Source: Streptomyces fradiae (GTDB taxonomy: Bacteria; Actinomycetota; Actinomycetes; Streptomycetales; Streptomycetaceae). Taken from it: DNA of 64,000 bases. Both the position numbers and the translations under genes were made by a program. Under the pieces are notes generated by a model. It was not told the origin of the DNA and searched no databases. It saw only the letters and a list, made by a program, of their open reading frames with translations. Location: contig NZ_CP065958.1 of NCBI RefSeq assembly GCF_041270065.1, positions 6,138,001-6,202,000 of the forward strand. The letters run 5' to 3'. Below, in pieces: positions 26,901 to 34,106 of the stretch (positions are counted from its first letter, which is position 1; each line of letters starts with the position of its first letter).

Positions 26901-29656
26901 TCCTCGACGACCACGCGGTCGGCGACCACGTCGTCGCCCGGCTGACCGGGCGCGGACACCGGGTGGTGACGGTCCGGGCCGGCGACGCCTGGCACGAGCT
27001 TGGCGACGGGCGCTACACCGTACGGCCCGACCGCGCCGAGGACTACGCCGCCCTGCTGCGCGAGCTCGACCGGGCCGGCGCACTGCCGCGGCACATCGTG
27101 CACTGCTGGACCGTGACCGGCCCCGACGACGTCCCGGACCCCGGCGAGCTCCGCCGGCGGGCCTTCGACAGCCTGCTGTTCCTGGCCCAGGCGCTCGGCG
27201 CGACCGGCGCCGCCGGCGAGGTCGACGTCACGGTCGTCTCCAGCGACCTGCACCCGCTGCACGGCAGCGGCTCGCAGCCGGGCAAGGCCCTGCTGCTCGG
27301 CCCCACCCAGGTCTGGCCGCGCGAGTCGGCCGGCGTCGCCTGCCGCAGCGTGGACATCAGCCTCACCGCCCCCGCGAGCCGCCGTGACGTGCCCCGGGCC
27401 CTGGACGCCCTCGTGGCGCAGCTGCACCAGCCCGTCACCGACCACCAGATCGCGCTGCGCGGCACCGGCCGCTGGCGGCGGGTGTTCCTGCCCGCCCCGG
27501 TCGACCGCACCGAGCAGCCCCATCCCCGGCTGCGCCCGGGCGGCACCTACCTGATCACCGGCGGTCTGGGCGGCATGGCCCTGGAGCTGGCCGGGCACCT
27601 GGCCCGGACGGCCGGTGCCAACCTGGTGCTGGTCGGCCGGCACGGGCTGCCGCCCCGCGAGGAGTGGGACGCCCTGACCGCCGGGACGGGCACGGACGCC
27701 ACGCTCGTCCGGCGGATCGAGCGGGTACGGAGCCTCGAGGAGTCCGGCGCCCGCGTCGAGGTCGTCCGCGCCGACATCACCGACGGCCCGGCCGTGGCCG
27801 CGGCGATGCGGCACGCCGTGGAGCGCTTCGGGGCCGTGCATGGCGTCGTGCACGCCGCGGGAGTGCCCGGCGGCGGCCTGATGCAGCTCAAGGACCCGGC
27901 GGCGGCCGCCGAGGTGCTCGCCCCGAAGGTGGAGGGCACGCTCGCGCTCCTCGACGCCTGCCGCCAGGTCGCGGCGGACCTGGACTTCGTCGTCCTGTGC
28001 TCCTCCCTGCTCTCCGTCACCGGCGGGCTCGGGCAGGTGGACTACTGCGCGGCCAACGCCTTCCTGGACGCCGTCGCCCACCACCACGACGCCCTCGGCG
28101 ACCTGCCGGTCACGGCGATCGACTGGGACGCCTGGCGCGAGGTCGGCATGGCCGAGCGCACGGTCGGCGGGTCCGCCGGGGCGAACCCCGGCGCCGGCGC
28201 CGCCGCGGAGACCGGCCATCCGCTGCTCACGCGCCGGCTCACCGCCACCGAGCGGCACGCGGTCTACGCGGCCGACTTCAGCGCGGACCGCAGCTGGCTC
28301 GTCGACGAGCACCGCATGCTGGGCCACCCGGTCGTCCCCGGCACCGGTCACCTGGAGCTGGTCCGGGCTGCGGTGGCCGAGCACTCCGGCCGGGAGCCGC
28401 GGGAGCTGTCGGACATCACCTTCCTCTCCCCGATCGTGGTGGACGAGAACCGGCCCCGCGAGGTCCGGGTGGTGCTCGACCGCAGCGGAGACGCCTCTAC
28501 GTTCTCCGTGGTCAGCCGGTACGACGGCAAGGCCGCCTGGCAGCTCAACTCGACCGGCCGGGCGACCGTCGGCGACCGGGGGGACCGGCCGGACACCGAG
28601 CGCCGCCACGCCGAGCGCCTGGACATCGCGGCCCTGACCGGGCCGGACGGCCTGCGCCCGGTGGAACGTCCCGTGCACGAGGGCCCGATGGGCTTCGCGG
28701 GCCGCTCGCTGTGCCTGGAGCGGATGTACGCCGGCGACCGGGAGTACCTGGCCCTGCTCGCGCTCCCGGAGCGGTACGCCCACGAGGTCCCGGAGCTGGC
28801 CCTCCACCCGTCGCTGATGGACCTCGCGACCGCCTTCGTCGGGGTGCACGCGGCGAAGGAGTTCCGCATTCCCATCTCGTACGGCCGGGTCACCCAGTAC
28901 GCCCCGCTCACCGCCCGCGTCTACAGCCACCACCGCTATGCCGTGGCCGACGACCCGGCGCTCGAGACCCTCTCCGCCGACGTGACGATCACCGACGAGG
29001 ACGGGCGTGTGCTGGTCGTCGTCGAGGGATTCGTCCTGAAGCGGACCGGTGACCTCACCGAACGCCTCGCGGGCCTGCGCAGCGGTACGTCCGAGGAGAT
29101 CGTCGGCTACCGCTTCGCCGAGGCCGAGGCCGAGGCCGAGGACGAGGACGGGCCGGGGCGCGAGGCCCCGGGCGTCGCCTTCCTGCGGCAGCAGCTGGCG
29201 CAGGGCATCCGGCCGGACGAGGGCGTGGCCGCCTTCGACCGGATCCTGGCGGCGGCCCCGGGCCCCCAGGTCGCCGTGTGCACCCAGGACCTGGACGCGG
29301 TCATGGCCCAGGTGATCGCCGAGGGCGCGGGCGCGGGCCCGCGGGAGGACGCCGCCGGCGCCGCTCCGGCCGGCCCCGCCCACCCCCGGCCGCATCTGAT
29401 GACCCCGTACACCGCCCCGCGCGGGGACACCGAGAGCGCGCTGGCCGCGCTCTGGCAGGACCTGCTCGGCCTGGACCGGGTCGGCGCGCACGACGACTTC
29501 TTCGAGCTCGGCGGGCACTCCCTGCTCGGCATCCAGCTCGCGGCGCGGCTGCGCGCGGAGCTGGGCGTCGACGTGGCCGTCGGCACCGTCTTCAACGCGC
29601 TCACGGTGGCCGGTCTCGCCGCCGTCGTGGACCGGCTGAAGGAGGAGGCGCGGTGA
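23984..29656 (+). CDS. One-module type I polyketide synthase KS-AT-KR-DH-ACP
   Basis: 1890 residues. KS with Cys187, His323 and His363; AT with Ser661 in GYSLGEY and malonyl-type HAFH at 757-760; KR with an NADPH motif near 1193 and Tyr1354 (VDYCAANAF); DH with His1443 in HRMLGHPVVP and Asp1613 (SLMDLATAF, the usual Gln/His four residues later is Ala); ACP Ser1846 (GGHSLLG). The KR precedes the DH, the reverse of the common cis-AT order. There is no loading module and no thioesterase. It is co-transcribed with nadABC and followed by hydroxymalonyl-ACP genes. I infer that it extends nicotinyl-carrier 1 by one hydroxymalonyl unit to the enol of 3-pyridylpyruvate. Acidic linker EAEAEAEDED near 1710. 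Confidence 0.92.
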   Translation: MSRRETATADTATADVPDDRIAVVGIGCRFPGADGPGAFWRNLRDGTESVTFFDDRQLAAAGVPEALRADPAFVGAQAVLEDEFGFDAGLFGINPREADIMDPQHRLMLMCAWEALEDSGRRPDRLGGKVGVFAGGYRSDYLRHVRTDGDAAAEFARDVANDSDYLATRVSYKLNLTGPSVTVQTACSTSLVAVHLACQSLLLGESDTALAGGATVRSGHQRGYVFQRGGILSSDGHCRAFDAAAEGTVIGDGVGVVVLRRLADALADGDPIRAVILGSAVGNDGADRVGFTAPGVQGQSEVIRTALERAGAHPHTIGYVETHGSGTPLGDRIEVDALDRAFRAAGWREGDCALGSVKTNIGHTHAAAGIAGLIKTVLSLQHRMLPPTLHFERPNPRIRFARTPFRVNAELTAWTADSGPLRAGVSSFGLGGTGAHVVLEQAPEPVRAQEDGPDRAEPRADWQLLPVSARTPEGAEQAAERLAAHLADRPGLRLADVARTLQDGRSHFPHRRIALARDLDGAVAALRGGSADALFAGRAADDAPPVAFLLTGLGDQYPQMGRQLYETEPVFRAEVDRCAALLKERSGIDLPAALYPGPAPAPAAEPDQGPDLRRLLGRGTDPVDGLSETEQAQPALFVVEYALARLLEHWGVRPDALIGYSLGEYVAACLSGVLTLEDALTLVAARAELIGRLAPGRMLAVPLPESRVRPLLGERLSLAAVNGPELCVLSGEPDAIAAVEADLAAEGVAARRLNATHAFHSVMMEPLVEEFTRLVAGFALKPPSVPYLSNVTGDWITDEQATDPGYWARHLREPVRFADGVRKLWDEPDRVLLEVGPGSTLGGIALRNRPAEDAAAQLVLATLPPSFDRRPAAAFLRGTLGKLWLAGVPVRWPALDGGPVRVALPTTPFDLREHRVTPRWETEQAPPAAPALVRKENLAEWFSVPAWEPLPPLLAGAGAAGEPTDEPADWLVFLDDHAVGDHVVARLTGRGHRVVTVRAGDAWHELGDGRYTVRPDRAEDYAALLRELDRAGALPRHIVHCWTVTGPDDVPDPGELRRRAFDSLLFLAQALGATGAAGEVDVTVVSSDLHPLHGSGSQPGKALLLGPTQVWPRESAGVACRSVDISLTAPASRRDVPRALDALVAQLHQPVTDHQIALRGTGRWRRVFLPAPVDRTEQPHPRLRPGGTYLITGGLGGMALELAGHLARTAGANLVLVGRHGLPPREEWDALTAGTGTDATLVRRIERVRSLEESGARVEVVRADITDGPAVAAAMRHAVERFGAVHGVVHAAGVPGGGLMQLKDPAAAAEVLAPKVEGTLALLDACRQVAADLDFVVLCSSLLSVTGGLGQVDYCAANAFLDAVAHHHDALGDLPVTAIDWDAWREVGMAERTVGGSAGANPGAGAAAETGHPLLTRRLTATERHAVYAADFSADRSWLVDEHRMLGHPVVPGTGHLELVRAAVAEHSGREPRELSDITFLSPIVVDENRPREVRVVLDRSGDASTFSVVSRYDGKAAWQLNSTGRATVGDRGDRPDTERRHAERLDIAALTGPDGLRPVERPVHEGPMGFAGRSLCLERMYAGDREYLALLALPERYAHEVPELALHPSLMDLATAFVGVHAAKEFRIPISYGRVTQYAPLTARVYSHHRYAVADDPALETLSADVTITDEDGRVLVVVEGFVLKRTGDLTERLAGLRSGTSEEIVGYRFAEAEAEAEDEDGPGREAPGVAFLRQQLAQGIRPDEGVAAFDRILAAAPGPQVAVCTQDLDAVMAQVIAEGAGAGPREDAAGAAPAGPAHPRPHLMTPYTAPRGDTESALAALWQDLLGLDRVGAHDDFFELGGHSLLGIQLAARLRAELGVDVAVGTVFNALTVAGLAAVVDRLKEEAR

Positions 29657-29718
29657 CGGCCGCCCCGGCGAAAGCCCGCCCGGAGGACGAACGGAACGAC
29701 AACGGCATGGAGGAGAAC

Positions 29719-30591
29719 ATGGAAGCGCTGCGCGCGGTGGGTGTGGCCGGCGCCGGAGTGATGGGCCGCGAGGTGGCCCAGGTGCTGTCCCAGCACGGAC
29801 TGCGGGTCGTCCTCGTCGACGTCTCCGAGGAGGCGCTGGACGGGGCCCGCAGGGCCATCGAGCAGAAGGTCCGCTTCCAGCGGCTGCTGGGCGCCGGCGG
29901 ACCGGAGGTCCCCGTCGCCGAGGTGCTGGAGCGGATCACCTTCGCCACCGACTACAGCGGGTTCACCGAGGTCGACTTCGTCATCGAGAACGTCACCGAG
30001 GACTGGGAGACCAAGCGCCGGGTGTACGAGGAGATCGACCGGCTCTGCCCGGAGCACGCCGTCTTCGCGGTGAACACCTCCTGCATCCCGATCACCAAGG
30101 TGGGCGGCGCGGTGTCGCGCCCGGACCGGGTCATCGGCACCCACTTCATGAACCCGGTCACGCAGAAGCCGGTCGTCGAGGTCATCCGGGGGCACCACAC
30201 CTCCGAGGCGACCATCGCCACCACACAGCGGCTGCTCGCGGCCATGGGCAAGGAGGGCATCGTCGTCAACGACGCCCCCGGCTTCGTGTCCAACCGCGTG
30301 CTCATGCTGACCATCAACGAGGCGGCCTTCCTCCTCCAGGACGGCGTCAGCACCGTCGAGGACGTCGACCGGATCTTCAAGACCTGCTTCGGCCACACGA
30401 TGGGGCCGCTGGAGACGGCCGACCTCATCGGCCTCGACACCATCCTGCTCTCGATCGAGGGCCTGTACGAGAGCTTCGCCGACAGCAAGTACCGGCCCTG
30501 CCCGCTGCTGCAGCGCATGGTCCACGCCGGACTGCACGGCCGCAAGAGCGGCCACGGCTTCTACGACTACGGCGGGCGGCCCGCCGCCTGA
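29719..30591 (+). CDS. 3-hydroxyacyl-CoA dehydrogenase-like enzyme of hydroxymalonyl-ACP formation (FkbK type)
   Basis: 290 residues. NAD-binding GAGVMG at the N-terminus, then the HTHFMNPV-type catalytic histidine block (IGTHFMNP) and the C-terminal domain of the family. In the FkbH-K-J-I systems it oxidises the C3 hydroxyl of glyceryl-ACP. ATG 29719 has GGAGG 5 nt upstream; a GTG at 29653 overlapping the PKS stop would add 22 residues and cannot be excluded. Confidence 0.9.
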   Translation: MEALRAVGVAGAGVMGREVAQVLSQHGLRVVLVDVSEEALDGARRAIEQKVRFQRLLGAGGPEVPVAEVLERITFATDYSGFTEVDFVIENVTEDWETKRRVYEEIDRLCPEHAVFAVNTSCIPITKVGGAVSRPDRVIGTHFMNPVTQKPVVEVIRGHHTSEATIATTQRLLAAMGKEGIVVNDAPGFVSNRVLMLTINEAAFLLQDGVSTVEDVDRIFKTCFGHTMGPLETADLIGLDTILLSIEGLYESFADSKYRPCPLLQRMVHAGLHGRKSGHGFYDYGGRPAA

Positions 30592-30662
30592 CGCGGCCCC
30601 GCCCTCCACCCTCCCCCTCACCCGAACACCCTCACCCGCACACCCGCACAGAGAGGTCCCCG

Positions 30663-30917
30663 ATGGACGCCATCAAGTCCGCCACCAGGGAATTCATCGG
30701 CAAGTACGTACGCAACCGGGAACTCGGCGACAGCGACGACCTGTTCGCCTCCGGCTTCGTGAACTCGCTCTTCATCATGCAGCTGGTGATGTTCGTGGAG
30801 AGCGAGCTGGCGACCCCGGTCGCCGACGAGGACCTCCGGATGGACAACTTCCGCAGCGTGGACGCCGTGGCCGCCTTCGTGGCGCGCAAGGCCGCGGCCG
30901 CCACGCCGACCGCCTGA
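30663..30917 (+). CDS. Acyl carrier protein for the hydroxymalonyl extender unit (FkbJ type)
   Basis: 84 residues with the attachment serine in SGFVNSLFIMQLV. In characterised methoxy- and hydroxymalonyl systems this carrier receives the glyceryl group from 1,3-bisphosphoglycerate and carries it through both oxidations to the AT of a PKS. Flanked by the two dehydrogenase genes on the same strand. A pyrimidine-rich 71-bp leader precedes it. Confidence 0.92.
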   Translation: MDAIKSATREFIGKYVRNRELGDSDDLFASGFVNSLFIMQLVMFVESELATPVADEDLRMDNFRSVDAVAAFVARKAAAATPTA

Positions 30918-30935
30918 CGACCACGGGGTAGCACG

Positions 30936-32072
30936 ATGCAGTTGACGGCGCGGCAGGAGAGCCTGTTCGCGGAAGCCCGGTCCTACGCGGCGGCGGAGAT
31001 CGCCCCGTACGCCGGTGCGTGGGACGAGAACGAGGCCGTGCCCGAATCGGCCGTCGCCGGCTTCGCCGCGCGCGGCCACCTCGGTGCCCTGGTGCCTCGC
31101 GAGTACGGAGGCGCCGGGCTCGACGCGGTCTCCTTCGGACTGCTGAACGAGGCGGTCGGGCACGCCTGTTCGTCGATGCGCAGTCTGCTGACCGTGCACA
31201 GCATGGTGGTGCACGCGGTGACCCGCTGGGGGAGCGAGGAGCAGCGCGCCCACTGGCTGCCCCGCCTCGCCGCCGGCGAGAGCGTCGGCGCCTTCGGGCT
31301 CTCCGAGGCCGAGGCCGGCAGCGACGCCGGGCGGCTGAGCACCACCGCGGAACGCCTGCCGGACGGCGGCTACACCCTCACCGGCGCCAAGAAGTGGACC
31401 ACCTTCGGACAACGGGCCGACGTCTTCCTGGTGTTCGCCCGGCTCGACGGGCAGATCACCGCGTTCCTCGTCGGACGCGACGCACCCGGCCTGGAGGTCG
31501 TACCCGTCACCGGCATGCTCGGCACCCGGGCCTCGCTCCTGGCCGAACTGCGGATGGACGACTGCCGGGTGCCGGCCGACGCCCTCGTGGGGCGGCCGGG
31601 CTTCGGCCTGTCGGCGGTGGCCACCAGCGCGCTGGACATCGGCCGCTACAGCGTGGCGTGGGGGTGCGTCGGCCTGCTCGCCGCGTGCGCCGACGCCGCC
31701 ACGGCGCACGCGGACCGGCGCGTCCAGTTCGGCCGGCCGCTGGGCGAGCACCAGCTGGTACGCCGCATGATCGCCGACATGGTCACCGACGCGACCGCGG
31801 CCCGGCTGCTGTGCCTGCGGGCGGGGCGGCTGAAGGACGCGGGCGACCCGGCGACCGTGGACGCGACCTGGATGGCCAAGTACTTCGCCTCCGTCAAGGC
31901 GTTCCGTGCGGCGGCCGACACCGTACAGATCTTCGGGGCCGCGGGCTGCGCCGAGGGCCACCCGGCCCAGCGCATGCTCCGGGACGCCAAGATCATGGAA
32001 ATCATCGAGGGAAGCACCCAAGTGCAGCAGGACTACCTGGCGCAGGCCGCCCTGCGGGAGCGTGCCGCATGA
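30936..32072 (+). CDS. Acyl-CoA dehydrogenase-like oxidase of hydroxymalonyl-ACP formation (FkbI type)
   Basis: 378-residue flavoprotein with the acyl-CoA dehydrogenase signatures (FGLSEAEAGSDAG in the FAD/substrate region and EGSTQVQQ near the C-terminus). It completes oxidation of the carrier-bound glyceryl aldehyde to the carboxylate. Stop overlaps the fkbH-like start (ATGA). Confidence 0.92.
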   Translation: MQLTARQESLFAEARSYAAAEIAPYAGAWDENEAVPESAVAGFAARGHLGALVPREYGGAGLDAVSFGLLNEAVGHACSSMRSLLTVHSMVVHAVTRWGSEEQRAHWLPRLAAGESVGAFGLSEAEAGSDAGRLSTTAERLPDGGYTLTGAKKWTTFGQRADVFLVFARLDGQITAFLVGRDAPGLEVVPVTGMLGTRASLLAELRMDDCRVPADALVGRPGFGLSAVATSALDIGRYSVAWGCVGLLAACADAATAHADRRVQFGRPLGEHQLVRRMIADMVTDATAARLLCLRAGRLKDAGDPATVDATWMAKYFASVKAFRAAADTVQIFGAAGCAEGHPAQRMLRDAKIMEIIEGSTQVQQDYLAQAALRERAA

Positions 32073-33160
32073 GCGAGACCGGCACGACCGCGAAGACCGC
32101 CGAGACCGCCGAGACCGCCGAGACCGCCGACACCGGCAAGACCGTGAAGTGCGTGGTGTGGGACCTGGACCACACCGTCTGGGACGGAGTCCTCCTGGAG
32201 GACGGGCGGGTCACCGTGCGGCCCGGCGTCGCCGACGCCATCCGGACCCTGGACGAGCGCGGCATCCTCCACTCGATCGCCAGCCGCAACGACCACGCCG
32301 CCGCCATGGCCCGGCTCGAAGAGCTCGGCCTGGCTGAGTACTTCCTGCACCCGCAGATCAACTGGGGTGCCAAGTCGGCGTCCGTGCGGTCCGTGGCCGA
32401 GGCGCTGAACATCGGCCTGGACACGATCGCGTTCATCGACGACCAGCCCTTCGAGCGGGACGAGGTCTCCTTCGCGCTTCCGCAGGTGCGCTGCCTGGAC
32501 GCGGCCGAGCTGCCCGGACTGACCCGGCTGCCGGAGCTGATGCCGCGCTTCGCGACGGACGACTCCCGGCGCCGCCGCGAGATGTACCGGGCGGACCAGG
32601 TACGGAAGGACGCCGAGGAGCGGTTCGACGGAGCCCAGGACGAGTTCCTGGCCCGCCTCGGCATGCGGTTCGAGATCGCCCCCGCGGGCGAGCCGGACCT
32701 GCAGCGCGCCGAGGAACTGACCGTCCGCACCAATCAGTTGAACACGACCGGCGTCACCTACTCGTACGAGGAGCTCGACGCCTTCCGCACCTCGGACCGG
32801 CACCTGCTGCTCACCGCCTCGCTCACCGACCGGTACGGGCCGTACGGCACCATCGGGCTCGCCCTGGTGGAGAAGGGGGAGGAGGACTGGCACCTCCGGC
32901 TGCTGCTGATGTCCTGCCGGGTGATGTCGCGGGGCGTGGGAACCGTGCTGATCAACCACGTCAAGCGGCTGGCCCGGGACGCCGGGGCCCGGCTGATCGC
33001 GGACTTCGTGCCGACCGACCGCAACCGGATGATGTACGTCTCCTTCAAGTTCAACGGCTTCGAGGAGATCTCCCGCGAGGACGGGCGGGTGCGGTTCGCC
33101 GCCGACCTGTCGTCCATCCCGCCGGACCCGGCCTACCTCGACGTCCGGGCAGCCGGCTGA
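32069..33160 (+). CDS. FkbH-like glyceryl transferase/phosphatase
   Basis: 363 residues. HAD-type phosphatase motif DLDHTVWDG with the nucleophilic first aspartate, and the conserved SCRVMSRGV cysteine region that holds the glyceryl thioester in FkbH proteins. Loads D-1,3-bisphosphoglycerate on the carrier protein with dephosphorylation. The N-terminal TAETAETAETAD run is coded by a 9-bp ACCGCCGAG repeat and looks disordered. No O-methyltransferase (FkbG) is present anywhere in the window, so the unit made should be hydroxymalonyl, not methoxymalonyl. Confidence 0.94.
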   Translation: MSETGTTAKTAETAETAETADTGKTVKCVVWDLDHTVWDGVLLEDGRVTVRPGVADAIRTLDERGILHSIASRNDHAAAMARLEELGLAEYFLHPQINWGAKSASVRSVAEALNIGLDTIAFIDDQPFERDEVSFALPQVRCLDAAELPGLTRLPELMPRFATDDSRRRREMYRADQVRKDAEERFDGAQDEFLARLGMRFEIAPAGEPDLQRAEELTVRTNQLNTTGVTYSYEELDAFRTSDRHLLLTASLTDRYGPYGTIGLALVEKGEEDWHLRLLLMSCRVMSRGVGTVLINHVKRLARDAGARLIADFVPTDRNRMMYVSFKFNGFEEISREDGRVRFAADLSSIPPDPAYLDVRAAG

Positions 33161-33182
33161 CCGCCCGACCGCCCGACCGCTT

Positions 33183-33212
33183 GCGGGGGCCGGCCGCCGG
33201 GCCGGCCCCCGC
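33183..33212 (+). terminator. Intrinsic terminator after the hydroxymalonyl-ACP genes
   Basis: Perfect inverted repeat with 13-bp arms (GCGGGGGCCGGCC and its complement) and a 4-nt loop, 22 bp after the fkbH-like stop. It probably ends the nadA-to-fkbH transcript. Confidence 0.8.
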
Positions 33213-33291
33213 TTCGTCGTATCAGCTCCGTCGTATCCGTTTCCGCATGCCCGCTTCCGTATATCCGTTTTCCGCACACCGAGGACACATG

Positions 33292-34032
33292 ATGACTCTT
33301 TCCCAGAAGAAGGCCCTGGTCACCGGAGGCTCGCGCGGCATCGGCCGCGGGGTCGTCGAGCGGCTCGCCGCCGAGGGCGCCGACGTGGCCTTCACCTACC
33401 GCGAGCGCGAGGCCGAGGCCAAGGAGGTCGTGGCGGCGGTCGAGGCCGCCGGGCGCACCGCGTACGCCCTCCGCGTGGACCTCACCGAGGTCGCCGAGGT
33501 GCGCCGCACCATGGCGGAGGCGCACCGCCTGCTCGGCGGCCTCGACATCCTGGTGAACAACGCCGCCGCGGCGGCCACCGCGACGCGCATCGACGCCGTG
33601 ACGGAGGAGGAGTTCGACGGGGCGATGGCGGTCAACGCCCGGGCCGTGTTCTTCGCCCTCCAGGAGGCCTCGCGGCTGATGAACGACGGCGGCCGCATCA
33701 TCAACCTCTCGACCGCCAACACCGCGCTGCCGGTGCCCGGTGTGTCGCTGCACGCCGGCAGCAAGGCCGCCGTCGAGCAGTACACCCGCGTGGCGGCGCA
33801 GGAGTTCGGCCCGCGGGGCATCACCGTCAACGCGATCTCGCCGGGCGCCACCGACACCGAGCTGCTGCGGGCCAACATCACCCAGGAAGGCATGGAGCTG
33901 GCCGTCCGGATGACCCCGCTGGGCCGGATCGGCGAGCCCGCCGACATCGCCGGTGTGGTGGCCTTCCTCTGCGGCCCGGACGGCGGCTTCGTCAGCGGCC
34001 AGAATCTGCGCGTGACCGGCGGCATGGTCTGA
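33292..34032 (+). CDS. Short-chain dehydrogenase/reductase (FabG-like)
   Basis: 246 residues. NADP-binding TGGSRGIG, NNAA block, catalytic Ser in INLSTANTA. The position of the usual catalytic Tyr reads HAGSKAAV instead of YxxSK, so the family tyrosine appears replaced by His. Either of two adjacent ATGs (33289, 33292) could start it; the second has better spacing to GAGGA. The PKS at 48281 has no ketoreductase domain, so a trans-acting reductase is needed if its product keeps a beta hydroxyl; this gene is the only free SDR here, but the missing Tyr makes that uncertain. Confidence 0.9.
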   Translation: MTLSQKKALVTGGSRGIGRGVVERLAAEGADVAFTYREREAEAKEVVAAVEAAGRTAYALRVDLTEVAEVRRTMAEAHRLLGGLDILVNNAAAAATATRIDAVTEEEFDGAMAVNARAVFFALQEASRLMNDGGRIINLSTANTALPVPGVSLHAGSKAAVEQYTRVAAQEFGPRGITVNAISPGATDTELLRANITQEGMELAVRMTPLGRIGEPADIAGVVAFLCGPDGGFVSGQNLRVTGGMV

Positions 34033-34049
34033 CCGCCGCCCCGTACGAC

Positions 34050-34085
34050 AAGAGCCCGACCGGTCCGCGGACCGGTCGGGCTCTT
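34050..34085. terminator. Bidirectional terminator between convergent genes
   Basis: Perfect inverted repeat with 17-bp arms (AAGAGCCCGACCGGTCC and complement) and a minimal loop, between the SDR stop and the convergent HTTM gene. The A-run on one side and T-run on the other let it work in both directions. Confidence 0.85.
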
Positions 34086-34106
34086 CGCTGCCCCGGGGGC
34101 GCGGCC

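Noticed and set aside
23171..29518. Very long open frame on the minus strand opposite the first PKS
   Set aside because: Antisense shadow of a high-GC gene; low-complexity Arg/Gly/Val-rich translation, no domain motifs, while the plus strand has intact KS, AT, KR, DH and ACP signatures.
29653..29718. GTG 29653 as start of the FkbK-like gene
   Set aside because: It overlaps the PKS stop in a coupling arrangement, but the added 22 residues are polar and unconserved-looking, and ATG 29719 has a strong GGAGG; kept only as an alternative.
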